Source: Kangiella sp. HZ709
GTDB lineage: Bacteria; Pseudomonadota; Gammaproteobacteria; Enterobacterales; Kangiellaceae
Reading direction: 5' to 3'
DNA length: 64,000 nucleotides
Assembly: GCF_009674675.1 (NCBI RefSeq)
Contig: NZ_WKJC01000001.1
Location: 124,001-188,000, forward strand
Shown here: positions 1-8,998 of the stretch, in pieces
Numbering within the stretch: the stretch's first letter is position 1
Layout of the letters: every line of letters begins with the position of its first letter
The notes under the pieces: generated by a model
Seen by the model: only the letters and a program-made list of their open reading frames with translations
What the model was told of the DNA's origin: nothing
The model's database searches: none
Program-made: the position numbers and the translations under genes

Positions 1-1268
1 ATTCTGCAGCTAAGGTGTTAGTGACGGCTGAATCTATGTGGTCCGAATTGTCGCAAGAATTGGTTGGCACTAACATTGAAAAAGTTATCTTAACGGGTAA
101 TAGTGCTACAGGTTCGGAAGCAGAGCAGAGCATTCAAGTTTTAAACTTCAATCAAGAAATTGAAAAAAGTTCCGTGGATTTTAGTTGTCACGAAAGTAAA
201 TCGGATGATGCGGCTTATTTAGTTTATACCTCCGGCACCACTGGTTACCCTAAAGGTGTATTGCATGCCCATAGAGCACTATTAGGAAGATTGCCAGCAA
301 GTAAATACTGGTTTGATTTAAGCGAAACTAAATCTGAACGAATTATGCACTCAGGTAAATTTAACTGGACTTACGTATTAGGCTCAGCTTTGATGGATCC
401 TTTGTTGCATGGTCATACGGTTATTGCCTACGAAGGTAAAAATGATGCTACTACCTGGCCTAACTTAATTCAGAAACATCAATGCAGTATTTTTATTGGC
501 GTACCCACTATCTATCGTCAAATTATTCAAAAGACTGAATTTAATTATCAAGACTTACCAAGCCTTAAGCATTGCATGAGTGCCGGCGAACATTTATCTG
601 ATGAGATGCAAGAAGCTTGGGAAAAGCGCTTCAATAAGCCTATTTATGAGGCGATTGGCATGTCAGAAGTTTCTTACTACATTTCTCAGCATAAAGATGC
701 CGAGGTGAAACCAGGCGCTGCTGGCTTTGTGCAACCGGGGCATTATGTTGAGTTACTGAATGAATCTTTAAAGCCCGTTGGCGCTATGGATGAGGGCATG
801 ATTTCTATTCGAGAAGATGATCCTGGCTTGTTTATAGAGTACTGGCAGCAGCCAGAAGAAACCGCCAGAGCAAAACACGACGGTTGGTTTTTTACTGGCG
901 ATTATGCCAAACGTGATGCACAAGATTACATTTGGTTTTTAGGCCGTAAAGACGACATCATTAATAGCTTCGGCTATCGTATTTCGCCACACGAAATAGA
1001 AAGAGTGATTAAAACGCATAACGATGTGGCTGATTGTGTTGCTTTGGGTGAAGATATTGAAGGTGGTAAAACATTAGTCGTTATTTGCGTTATACCAAGC
1101 AAAGATTCACAGCTTACAGAACAGGAGTTACTAACTTTTGGCCAAGCCAATTTGGCGAAGTATAAAGCTCCGAAAAAAGTTTATTTAATGCAAGATTTTC
1201 CTAGAACAAAGAATGGTAAGGTTTTGCGTAAACAAATGATCCAACAGCTTACAAATAGCTCTAGCTAA
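1..1268 (+). CDS. Acyl-CoA synthetase (AMP-forming), 5' truncated by window edge
   Basis: This is the C-terminal part of an ANL-superfamily acyl-CoA ligase, which activates a carboxylic acid with ATP and CoA in the cytoplasm. The frame is open from base 3, so the GTG at 15 is not the real start; roughly the first 100 residues lie outside the window. In the visible 417 residues I see the P-loop motif YTSGTTGYPKG near residue 71, the GMSEVSYY motif, the FFTGDYAKRD aspartate motif, the hinge GRKDDIINSFGYRISP and the C-terminal catalytic lysine in PRTKNGKVLRK. The overall look is that of the benzoate-CoA/acetyl-CoA ligase branch. It leads an operon with a CitE-type lyase 16 bp downstream and a MaoC hydratase, so its substrate is probably a short branched or dicarboxylic acid. 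That substrate is inference. Confidence 0.85.
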   Translation, partial: SAAKVLVTAESMWSELSQELVGTNIEKVILTGNSATGSEAEQSIQVLNFNQEIEKSSVDFSCHESKSDDAAYLVYTSGTTGYPKGVLHAHRALLGRLPASKYWFDLSETKSERIMHSGKFNWTYVLGSALMDPLLHGHTVIAYEGKNDATTWPNLIQKHQCSIFIGVPTIYRQIIQKTEFNYQDLPSLKHCMSAGEHLSDEMQEAWEKRFNKPIYEAIGMSEVSYYISQHKDAEVKPGAAGFVQPGHYVELLNESLKPVGAMDEGMISIREDDPGLFIEYWQQPEETARAKHDGWFFTGDYAKRDAQDYIWFLGRKDDIINSFGYRISPHEIERVIKTHNDVADCVALGEDIEGGKTLVVICVIPSKDSQLTEQELLTFGQANLAKYKAPKKVYLMQDFPRTKNGKVLRKQMIQQLTNSSS

Positions 1269-1284
1269 TAAATAAGGAACTCTT

Positions 1285-2172
1285 ATGAATTATCGTCCTC
1301 GTCGCACAATGTTGTATGTGCCAAACCATGTATCAAAATATATGGAAAAAGCTAGAGGTATAGAAGCAGATAGTATTATTTTTGATCTGCAAGAATCAGT
1401 TCCACCAGAATATAAAATTCAAGCTCGGGAATTGCTAGTCAAAGCTTTTGAAGAGTCATCAAAGTTTGGCCATTCGGAAAAAGTTGTTCGTATTAACTCA
1501 TTGCAAAGCCCTTGGGGTATGGATGATCTTAAAGCCATTGCAAAGTTGGATATTGATGCAGTTTTATTACCAAGGATCGAGTCTGCAGCTGAACTATTGA
1601 ACGCGATTCAGGCGATTGATGAAAGCCGAGACGATAAATTATCTATAATGATTAATATTGAGAGTCCATTAGGCGTTTTAAATGCTAAAGAAATCTGTTC
1701 TGCAAGTGATCGCCTAAAAGCGATCGTAATGGGCACGACAGATTTAGCCAATGAACTAAAAATCACGCCTACTTATGACAGAGCAGGCTTATTAACCAGC
1801 TTATCATTGGTGATGTTAGCAGCAAGAGCATTTAAAAAATGTGTTATCGACGGCCCGCATTTCGACTTAAAAAATGTCGAAGCCTGTGAGTTTTCTTGTC
1901 GCCAAGCTCGTGATTTAGGCTTTGATGGTAAAGCAGTAGTCCACCCAGTTCAGTTGGACTACACCAATGATGCATTTACTCCAAAGCAAAAAGACATTCA
2001 AAGAGCTAAAGATGTGATTGCTGCAATCGAACAAGCAAACCTTGATGGCCGAAATGTTGCCGTGATTGAAGACCGCTTAATTGAGCCTTCATTAAAAGAG
2101 TGGGCAGAGCGAGTGATTTCTTTATATAATCGAGTCAAAGATTTAGGACAAAACGAGCTAATCGGATCATAA
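1285..2172 (+). CDS. HpcH/HpaI-CitE family CoA-ester lyase (malyl/citramalyl-CoA lyase-like)
   Basis: This 295-residue protein belongs to the CitE branch of the HpcH/HpaI aldolase family, which cleaves 3-hydroxyacyl-CoA esters such as malyl-CoA, beta-methylmalyl-CoA or citramalyl-CoA with Mg2+. Family signs are RRTMLYVPNH at the N-terminus, the FDLQESVPP acidic motif near residue 35, LLPRIESA, MINIESPLGVLNA (metal-binding Glu), MGTTDLANEL and GFDGKAVVHPVQL. A good ribosome site, AAGGAA, lies 6 bp before the ATG. It sits between the ligase and the MaoC gene, only 2 bp from the latter, so all three are probably co-transcribed. The exact substrate cannot be read from the sequence. Confidence 0.85.
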   Translation: MNYRPRRTMLYVPNHVSKYMEKARGIEADSIIFDLQESVPPEYKIQARELLVKAFEESSKFGHSEKVVRINSLQSPWGMDDLKAIAKLDIDAVLLPRIESAAELLNAIQAIDESRDDKLSIMINIESPLGVLNAKEICSASDRLKAIVMGTTDLANELKITPTYDRAGLLTSLSLVMLAARAFKKCVIDGPHFDLKNVEACEFSCRQARDLGFDGKAVVHPVQLDYTNDAFTPKQKDIQRAKDVIAAIEQANLDGRNVAVIEDRLIEPSLKEWAERVISLYNRVKDLGQNELIGS

Positions 2173-2174
2173 GT

Positions 2175-3236
2175 ATGTCAAACAAGTCATCGGCTGGACG
2201 TTTTTTTGAGGATTTTTCTTTAGGCGAAGCTATTTATCATGCTACGCCTAGAACTGTCACAGAAGCTGATGCTGCTTTATATTTAGGGCTAACCGGTAGT
2301 CGTTATAGTCTTTATTGCAATCAAGAGTTTGCAACACGACTTGGTTTTGCGCAAACCCCTATCGATAATTTCTTGGTTTTTCATATAGCTTTTGGGAAAA
2401 CGGTTAATGACATTTCTTTAAATGCTGTTGCAAATTTAGGTTATGCTGAATTGCAGTTTTATCTGCCAACTTATCCAGGCGATACTTTAAATGTAATGTC
2501 CGAAGTTATTGGCCTTAAGGAAAACTCAAATGGCAAAACGGGCATTGTTTATGTCAATTCTAAAGCCTTAAATCAAGACGGCCATATTGTTTTAAGTTGG
2601 AAGCGCTGGGTGATGGTGCGTAAACGTCAACAACAAATGCTTAATAGCTTCGAAGTTAAGCCTCATCTAGAAGATGCCGTTAGTATGGAATTATTGAATG
2701 TTCCGGCATCTTTTTCTGCCAATCATTATGACCCGCAAATCAGCGGTGAGAATTATTTGCTTAACGATTATGAACTAGGTGAATGGATCGATCATATTGA
2801 TGGCATTACCATTGATAATACTCAGCATACATTAGCGACTAATTTATACCAGAATAATGCCAAGGTTCACTTTAATCATCATCAAATGAACTCAAGCAAG
2901 CATGGGCAACGTTTAGTTTATGGCGGCCATGTTATTTCTTTGTGCCGTACCGTATCGCACAATGGTTTAGCCAATGCTCAATGGTTGGCAGCTATTAATT
3001 CTGGCGCTCATGTAAACCCTAGTTATGAAGGCGATACTATTTATGCCGCCTCTCAAGTGCTGGATAAAAAGGCACTGGGCAATGGCGTAGGCGCTTTAAA
3101 TATTAGAACTATTGGTTATAAAAATAGCAGCTGGGATGAAATGCAAAACCTATTTTTAATGACGTTAGACGGCAAAAACAAATATCACCCGCAAGTAGTC
3201 TTGGACTTAAATTATACACTTTTGGTTCCTGCTTAA
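2175..3236 (+). CDS. MaoC-like double hot-dog hydratase, mesaconyl-CoA hydratase-like
   Basis: This 353-residue protein has two MaoC-type hot-dog halves, about residues 1-160 and 185-350. The length and the opening (GRFFEDFSLGEAIYHATPRT, TGSRYSLYCN) resemble mesaconyl-CoA (beta-methylmalyl-CoA) hydratase, which interconverts mesaconyl-CoA and beta-methylmalyl-CoA. The start is 2 bp after the lyase stop, indicating translational coupling. With the lyase next door the pair could split a C5 CoA ester into glyoxylate plus propionyl-CoA, or pyruvate plus acetyl-CoA if the lyase prefers citramalyl-CoA. The family call is firm; the exact reaction is inferred from the neighbour and the length. No clear terminator follows. 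Confidence 0.8.
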   Translation: MSNKSSAGRFFEDFSLGEAIYHATPRTVTEADAALYLGLTGSRYSLYCNQEFATRLGFAQTPIDNFLVFHIAFGKTVNDISLNAVANLGYAELQFYLPTYPGDTLNVMSEVIGLKENSNGKTGIVYVNSKALNQDGHIVLSWKRWVMVRKRQQQMLNSFEVKPHLEDAVSMELLNVPASFSANHYDPQISGENYLLNDYELGEWIDHIDGITIDNTQHTLATNLYQNNAKVHFNHHQMNSSKHGQRLVYGGHVISLCRTVSHNGLANAQWLAAINSGAHVNPSYEGDTIYAASQVLDKKALGNGVGALNIRTIGYKNSSWDEMQNLFLMTLDGKNKYHPQVVLDLNYTLLVPA

Positions 3237-3311
3237 TTAGCACCTTCAAGGCTAGCTGTTCTTTTGTAGCTATGCTATTTTAGCAACACAAATTATTATA
3301 AAAATCTTGTC

Positions 3312-4205
3312 ATGGGTCTTGGCGAAATTCTTTCCTTAGCGTGTGCGGTTTGCTGGGCAATAGGCGTCGTTTTATTTAAGCATTCTGGTGAATCATTAAG
3401 TGCTAATAGCTTAAATTTGTTTAAGAACTTTGTGGCCACGCTGCTCATTATTCCAACAGCCTTAATTATTGAAGGCTTCAATATTCCTGCGTTAAGTTTA
3501 AAAGAGTGGCTGATAGTGATAATAAGTGGCTACTTCGGTATAGCAATTGCAGACAACTGGTATTTTCAGGCACTGCGTAAGATAGGGGCAGGGCGTACTG
3601 CTATTGTAGCTAGCCTCTATAGTCCTTTTGTTATTCTTTTATCAATATTATATTTAAATGAAACATTAGAGTTATGGCAATGGCTTGGCTTTGTGCTAGT
3701 TTTGTCAGGAATTCTAATGGTAGTTTATCAGCGTAAATATCAAGAAGTTGACACAAATCAACTCTATCGAGGTGTGGCTTATGCTGCCGCATCGGTATTC
3801 CTAACTGCATTTGGCGTAGTGTTGGTTAAGCCGGTATTAGACAGCGGTGAGCATGGTTTCTACTGGATAGTAATGTTGAGATTACTCGCTGGTATAGCGG
3901 GCATGTTGTTGTTTATGACGCTCAAAAGACAATTGGCAAAAACTAAAGAAGAGTTTCGAGCCGGTAATCACAATTGGCCTGTTCTTATCACCGCCAGTAT
4001 TTTTGCCACCTATTTAGCTATGCTTATGTGGCTTGGCGGATTTAAGTATACGGACGCTTCAACTGCATCAGTCTTAAATGAAACTGCAAATATTTTTATT
4101 GTGTTACTGGCCTGGTTATTCTTAAAAGAAGAGCTCAAAGCAAGAAAGCTAGCAGGGATTTTACTAGCTTTTGTTGGAGTGGTTATTTTTATCGGGATAG
4201 TTTAG
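3312..4205 (+). CDS. DMT-superfamily (EamA) transporter
   Basis: This is an inner-membrane transporter of 297 residues with the ten-helix, two-repeat plan of the drug/metabolite transporter family. EamA repeat 1 covers about residues 3-138 and repeat 2 about 148-295. Characteristic pieces are the first-helix motif LACAVCWAIGVVLFKHSG, ISGYFGIAIADNWYFQALRKIGAGRTAIV at the end of repeat 1 helices, and the matching TDASTASVLNETANIFIVLL near the C-terminus. The substrate cannot be predicted. It stands alone behind the CoA-ester operon (75 bp gap) and converges with pyruvate kinase, their stops being only 6 bp apart with no hairpin between them. Confidence 0.85.
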   Translation: MGLGEILSLACAVCWAIGVVLFKHSGESLSANSLNLFKNFVATLLIIPTALIIEGFNIPALSLKEWLIVIISGYFGIAIADNWYFQALRKIGAGRTAIVASLYSPFVILLSILYLNETLELWQWLGFVLVLSGILMVVYQRKYQEVDTNQLYRGVAYAAASVFLTAFGVVLVKPVLDSGEHGFYWIVMLRLLAGIAGMLLFMTLKRQLAKTKEEFRAGNHNWPVLITASIFATYLAMLMWLGGFKYTDASTASVLNETANIFIVLLAWLFLKEELKARKLAGILLAFVGVVIFIGIV

Positions 4206-4211
4206 AAACGG

Positions 4212-5657
4212 CTAGTTAACTTCACCAACCTTGACAATTTTCATGGCATTAGTACCGCCTAAGGCTCCCATAGAATCGCCCTTTGTAATAATCACAAGAT
4301 CTCCATCTTGAACATAGTCTCGACTTTTAAGCTCTTCTACTGCTAAACGATTAACATCATGTCGTCCTAACGCTGTAGGATCGAAATTAATCGGTTCAAC
4401 ACCACGGTAAAGTGCTACCTTTCTTAAGGTTTCGATGCTTCTGCTTAATGCATAAATTGGCATGCCTGAGCGGATACGTGAAAGCCATAAAGCGGTTGAG
4501 CCTGATTCGGTGAGCGATATGATTGCCTTAACACCTTTTAAATGATTTGCGGTATACATAGTAGCCATGGCAATGGCTTCATCGATAGATTCAAAGTTAA
4601 TATCGACCCGGTGGTTAGAGGTTTTGGCAAGCTTTTGACCTTCTGCACCCACACAAACATTAGCCATCGCTTGTACGGTTTTTGCAGGGTTGTCACCAGT
4701 GGCTGTTTCTGCGCTTAACATTACTGCATCTGTGCCGTCTAAAATAGCATTGGCAACATCAAAAATCTCCGCGCGTGTTGGAATAGGGTTATGAATCATG
4801 GATTCCATCATCTGGGTGGCGGTTATCACCACTCGGTTTAGTTCTCGGGTACGATTGATGATGTGTTTTTGTACACCGATTAATTGCGCATCGCCAATCT
4901 CAACACCTAAATCGCCGCGCGCTACCATGACGGCATCTGAAGCAAGAATAATTGAATCTAGTACATCATGGTCATTAACCGTTTCTGCACGCTCAATCTT
5001 TGCCACCAAGGCAGAATCGCCGCCAGCTTCTTTAAGCAATTTTCTAGCCAGTTCAATATCTTCAGCTGATCGCGGAAAGGAGACTGCTAAATAGTCGATA
5101 CCAATTTTAGCAGCCGTGACTATATCCTTTTTATCTTTGTCTGTTAACGCCGGTGCGGAAAGGCCACCGCCCTTGAGGTTAATGCCTTTGTTGTTACTTA
5201 AATCGCCGCCCACTAAGACTTTTGTAATCACTTGAGTAGTATTAGTGGCAATAATTTCTAATTGAATACGGCCATCATCTAGCATGAGTTGATCGCCTGA
5301 TTTAACTTCTTTTGGTAGTGTATTGTAGCTGGTGCCTACTATCGAGGAATTACCAGCTTCTCTATCATGACTAACATCAATAATAAACTCAGCATTTTTT
5401 GCTAAAACTATTTTACCTTCAGCAAAGCGGGCGACTCGAATTTTAGGGCCTTGCAAATCCCCTAAGATAGCAATGTAGGTATTGAGCTCTTTGGCTATAT
5501 CTCGAATTTTTTCTGCTCTTTTAATGTGGTCTTCAGATTCACCATGGGAGAAATTTAAGCGAAAAACATTAGCGCCAGCTTCAATTAACGATTTAATGGA
5601 TTCTCTTGAATCAGTCGCAGGACCTAGAGTAGCAACAATTTTAGTTCTTTTAAGCAT
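4212..5657 (-). CDS. pyk: Pyruvate kinase (PykA type)
   Basis: This is the last enzyme of glycolysis, converting phosphoenolpyruvate and ADP to pyruvate and ATP in the cytosol. The 481-residue length matches E. coli PykA, and the sequence resembles it more than PykF. Landmarks are RRTKIVATLGPA-type N-terminus (LKRTKIVATLGPATDS), the substrate-binding NFSHG near residue 36, LGDLQGPKIR, LSNNKGINLKGGGLS, the active-site stretch VAKIERAETV with its catalytic Lys, MVARGDLGVEIG and ITATQMMESMI, then the regulatory C-terminal domain. It is monocistronic. A 7-bp inverted repeat lies at 5691-5713 in its upstream region. Confidence 0.97.
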   Translation of the reverse strand: MLKRTKIVATLGPATDSRESIKSLIEAGANVFRLNFSHGESEDHIKRAEKIRDIAKELNTYIAILGDLQGPKIRVARFAEGKIVLAKNAEFIIDVSHDREAGNSSIVGTSYNTLPKEVKSGDQLMLDDGRIQLEIIATNTTQVITKVLVGGDLSNNKGINLKGGGLSAPALTDKDKKDIVTAAKIGIDYLAVSFPRSAEDIELARKLLKEAGGDSALVAKIERAETVNDHDVLDSIILASDAVMVARGDLGVEIGDAQLIGVQKHIINRTRELNRVVITATQMMESMIHNPIPTRAEIFDVANAILDGTDAVMLSAETATGDNPAKTVQAMANVCVGAEGQKLAKTSNHRVDINFESIDEAIAMATMYTANHLKGVKAIISLTESGSTALWLSRIRSGMPIYALSRSIETLRKVALYRGVEPINFDPTALGRHDVNRLAVEELKSRDYVQDGDLVIITKGDSMGALGGTNAMKIVKVGEVN

Positions 5658-5690
5658 ATTAAATTGATACTTAATTTGGATAAGTTAAGT

Positions 5691-5713
5691 GTATTCTTAA
5701 ACTAATAGAATAC
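5691..5713. repeat. Inverted repeat upstream of pyk
   Basis: The arms GTATTCT and AGAATAC flank a 9-bp AT-rich spacer, 34-56 bp before the pyk start codon. This is the right place for an operator or a promoter-overlapping regulator site. No known regulator consensus is recognised. Confidence 0.4.
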
Positions 5714-5764
5714 AACTACAATTTTATGAAATTCTGATTTTTCAGCAGTGGTTTGACCAACTAT

Positions 5765-5791
5765 AAAAAAAGAGCCTTGAGGCTCTTTTTT
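5765..5791 (-). terminator. Intrinsic terminator of the RND efflux operon (possibly bidirectional)
   Basis: A stem of AAAAAAGAGCC with GGCTCTTTTTT closes over a TTGA loop. It lies 15 bp beyond the stop of the RND pump gene and has an A-tract on one side and a T-tract on the other, so it can work in both directions. Confidence 0.88.
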
Positions 5792-5805
5792 CAGTTAGGT
5801 AAAAA

Positions 5806-8800
5806 TTACGCATTTTCCAAAGCTGCTTGTCGGGCTAAACTTTTTGGATCACGTTTTAAGAACCAGTCTTTAGCATTGCCCATCATGATGTATAAACATG
5901 GGATCCACACTAAAGTAATTAAAGTCGCAAATACGATACCAAAACCTAAGGATACGGCCATAGGTATTACCAATTGAGCTTGCAAACTGGTTTCTAAAGT
6001 AATGGGTAACAATCCAAAGAATGTCGTTAATGAAGTCAAAACAATAGCTCTAAACCTTCTAGTACCTGCATTGATAGCAGCTTCCTTACGCGACATACCT
6101 TCTGCGCGACCACGATTAATGAAATCTACCATCAATAAGCTATCATTCACCACTACGCCGGATAGGGCGATGATACCAAATAGTGAGAACATACTCAGTG
6201 AAATGCCCATCAATAAATGCCCGACCATGGCGCCAATCATACCGAAAGGAATTGCTGACATTACTACTAGTGGCTTGATATATGATTTAAGTGGAATAGC
6301 CAGTAATATGAAAATTAACGCCATACCAATTAAAAATCCAGAAACGAGCTCATTAACTAACGTTTGCTGATTTTTACTTGGACCACCAGGAACCAATTTA
6401 ACACTTGGATATTGTGCTAATAAACTGGGCAAGAACTCTGCTTTAATAGCAGCATCGATTTCATTTGAGGAAATCGGCGCTTCAGGGCTAACATCAGCAG
6501 ACAAACGGTTCGCTCTTACACCGTCGATTCTAGAAATAGTTGAGAAGCCTTCAGAGATTTCGAAATTAGCAACATCACTGAAAGTAACGTAATCACCATC
6601 ATTAGTTCTTACTGGCATACTTTCTAAATTGCCAATAGAACTCCGCTCTGAGAGAGGGTAGCGCACATAGACGCGTATTTCCTCGTTATCGCGTTGGAAT
6701 CTTTGTGCTTCCGCACCAAAGAAAGCATTCCGTACTTGGCGCGATAAATCAGAAACAGTTAAACCGAGGTTTGTTGCTTCAGGCTTTAACTCGATAATGA
6801 TTTCTTCTTTACCGCCAGATAGGCTATCGCTAATATCATAAACGCCTTCATAGGTAGCGAGTTTATTCTTAATCTCATCAGAAACCAATTTCAACTCATC
6901 CATGTTTTCACCAATTAAGCGATAACCAACGCCACCGCCACCAGGGCCGCCACCGCCACCAAAGCTTACTTCTTTAACGCCAGCCACTTGACCAATTTTG
7001 TCTCGCCACAAATCATTAATTTTAAATTGATTTATCGGCAAATTTTCTGATTTATGGAACTCAACCCACATAAAGGCAGCTGTGTTATTATTGGTCCATG
7101 AAATTGAGTGAGCTTTGATAGGCTTACCATACTCTTCTTGAACCTCTGCATCCAATTCGATTAATTTTGATTCCACAAACTCTACTGCTTCAATAGTTTT
7201 TTCAGCAGTGGAGCCTTCAGCCATCTGTATTTCTACAAAGGTGCCATCGTTAGGGATGCTAGGGAATAGTTCTGCTTTGACCCAGCCGCCGCCAATAAAG
7301 CCAAAAGTTGATATACAAAATAGGCACACAAAACTTAGAATAACTAGCCCTCGAACTTTGATTAATGACTCTAACTTTGGCTTATAAACATTTTCGATAA
7401 ATCTTTTTAGAGAACTTGCTACTTTTCTTCGAATTCCAGTAAAAAATAATTTACCTTTTCTTAAAGTATCGTTTTTAGTTTCTTCTGGCTTAGTCAGTTT
7501 CATGTGAGCTAAGTGGGCAGGTAAAATCAATTTTGATTCAATTAGTGAAAAAATCAAACAAAACATAACCACTAAACCGATAGATGCCATGGCATTACTA
7601 AATGCGCCAGATACATTCATCATTGGATAGAAGGCTGCGATAGTGGTTAAAACACCAAAAGTTGCAGGTAAGGCTACTCGCCTAGCACCTTCAATAACAC
7701 TATCTTTACTATGGCCTTTTTCTTCAATGCTAGCCCAGGAGCTTTCCGCAATAATAATGGCATCATCAACCACGATTCCCAGTACTAAGATAAAGGCAAA
7801 GAGGCTTATCATGTTTATTGTCATTGGGAAGCCTGGGTACAAGAGCATTAGGGTAAACGCACCTGCAAAACAAATTGGAATACCAATAGCTACCCAAAAA
7901 GCTAATTTAAACCTTAAAAATAATGCCAAAACAATGAAAACTAATGCTAAACCTGCAATCATGTTACCTTGCATTAACTCTAAACGGCCCTTCAGATAAT
8001 AAGTGCCATCTCCCCAGGCATCAATGGCGATAGAGTCGGGCAAGTTAGGTCGCTTCTTATCTAAATAATCATAAACCGCAGCAGAAGTGGCTAGGTCGTC
8101 TGATTCTAAACTTGATTTTACGCGCAGATTAACCGCGTCTTTACCGTCAAATCTTGAGATAAATTGATACTCAGCAAATCCATCATCAATAGAAGCAACA
8201 TCTGAGACTAATAATCGTGTTCCATCTGTTCTTGTAATTAACGGGATTTGGGCGAAGTCAAAGCCATTATAAGCTTGTTCTTTTGTTCGAACGAGAATAT
8301 CGCCACCTTCGGTTTTGATCGTTCCGCTTGGCAAATCCAAAGAAGATAGACGGATGGCTTGCGCTACTTGATTGATAGTCAATCCGTATTCTCTAAGCTT
8401 TTGGTCAGTAACTTGAATACCCACTTCGTAGGGACGTACGCCATTAACTTCTACCGTGCTGATATCTTCTTTAGCAACTAGCTCATCTTTAATTTCGGTA
8501 GCAATTTCTTTTAACGTTCTTTCGTCGGCATCGCCATAGACACTTACCCACATTACATCTCTTTGGAATTTTCGCTCGTAAACAACTGGCCGCTCCGCAG
8601 AGTCTGGTAACTGTGGTACTACGGTGTCTACTTGGACTTTGACTTCGTCCATAACATCCGTAACCGCATACCCTTGCTTAATCTCAATGGTAATATTGGC
8701 AGAACCTTCTCGTGCGAATGAAGTTATCTTTTCAATACCATCGATTTCTTTAATGTTTTCTTCGATCTTGGTAACAATACCTTCTTCAACTTCTTGAGGT

Positions 8801-8988
8801 GCTGCGCCCGGATAGGCAACGCGCACAGAAATTGAGTTGGTAATTAAATCAGGAAAAACTTGTTGTCTTAAGTTTAAGATTCCAATGAAGCCAGCAATAA
8901 AAATTGCGCCCATTAATAGGTTTGCTGCAACAGAGTTGCGAGTAAACCAAGCGATAATTCCGGAATGTGTATCGTATTGTTTGACCAT
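5806..8988 (-). CDS. RND-family efflux transporter permease (AcrB-like)
   Basis: This 1060-residue inner-membrane proton antiporter belongs to the AcrB/AcrD/AcrF (HAE1-like) family. The opening GIIAWFTRNSVAANLLMG marks the first transmembrane helix, followed by a large periplasmic porter domain, helices 2-6, a second porter domain and helices 8-12. The proton-relay Asp pair is present in GIVVDDAIII near residues 407-408. Length is normal for the family. The gene follows its membrane-fusion partner by 10 bp, and together they form a two-gene operon ending in the hairpin at 5765-5791. No outer-membrane channel gene is next to it, so a TolC-like protein must be supplied from elsewhere. Substrates are not predictable. 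Confidence 0.93.
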   Translation of the reverse strand: MVKQYDTHSGIIAWFTRNSVAANLLMGAIFIAGFIGILNLRQQVFPDLITNSISVRVAYPGAAPQEVEEGIVTKIEENIKEIDGIEKITSFAREGSANITIEIKQGYAVTDVMDEVKVQVDTVVPQLPDSAERPVVYERKFQRDVMWVSVYGDADERTLKEIATEIKDELVAKEDISTVEVNGVRPYEVGIQVTDQKLREYGLTINQVAQAIRLSSLDLPSGTIKTEGGDILVRTKEQAYNGFDFAQIPLITRTDGTRLLVSDVASIDDGFAEYQFISRFDGKDAVNLRVKSSLESDDLATSAAVYDYLDKKRPNLPDSIAIDAWGDGTYYLKGRLELMQGNMIAGLALVFIVLALFLRFKLAFWVAIGIPICFAGAFTLMLLYPGFPMTINMISLFAFILVLGIVVDDAIIIAESSWASIEEKGHSKDSVIEGARRVALPATFGVLTTIAAFYPMMNVSGAFSNAMASIGLVVMFCLIFSLIESKLILPAHLAHMKLTKPEETKNDTLRKGKLFFTGIRRKVASSLKRFIENVYKPKLESLIKVRGLVILSFVCLFCISTFGFIGGGWVKAELFPSIPNDGTFVEIQMAEGSTAEKTIEAVEFVESKLIELDAEVQEEYGKPIKAHSISWTNNNTAAFMWVEFHKSENLPINQFKINDLWRDKIGQVAGVKEVSFGGGGGPGGGGVGYRLIGENMDELKLVSDEIKNKLATYEGVYDISDSLSGGKEEIIIELKPEATNLGLTVSDLSRQVRNAFFGAEAQRFQRDNEEIRVYVRYPLSERSSIGNLESMPVRTNDGDYVTFSDVANFEISEGFSTISRIDGVRANRLSADVSPEAPISSNEIDAAIKAEFLPSLLAQYPSVKLVPGGPSKNQQTLVNELVSGFLIGMALIFILLAIPLKSYIKPLVVMSAIPFGMIGAMVGHLLMGISLSMFSLFGIIALSGVVVNDSLLMVDFINRGRAEGMSRKEAAINAGTRRFRAIVLTSLTTFFGLLPITLETSLQAQLVIPMAVSLGFGIVFATLITLVWIPCLYIMMGNAKDWFLKRDPKSLARQAALENA

Positions 8989-8998
8989 TCTTAGGCTC

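Noticed and set aside
15-1268. GTG at 15 as a start codon of the acyl-CoA ligase
   Set aside because: The frame is open to the window edge and the upstream codons (SAAK) continue the family pattern, so the gene is cut by the window.
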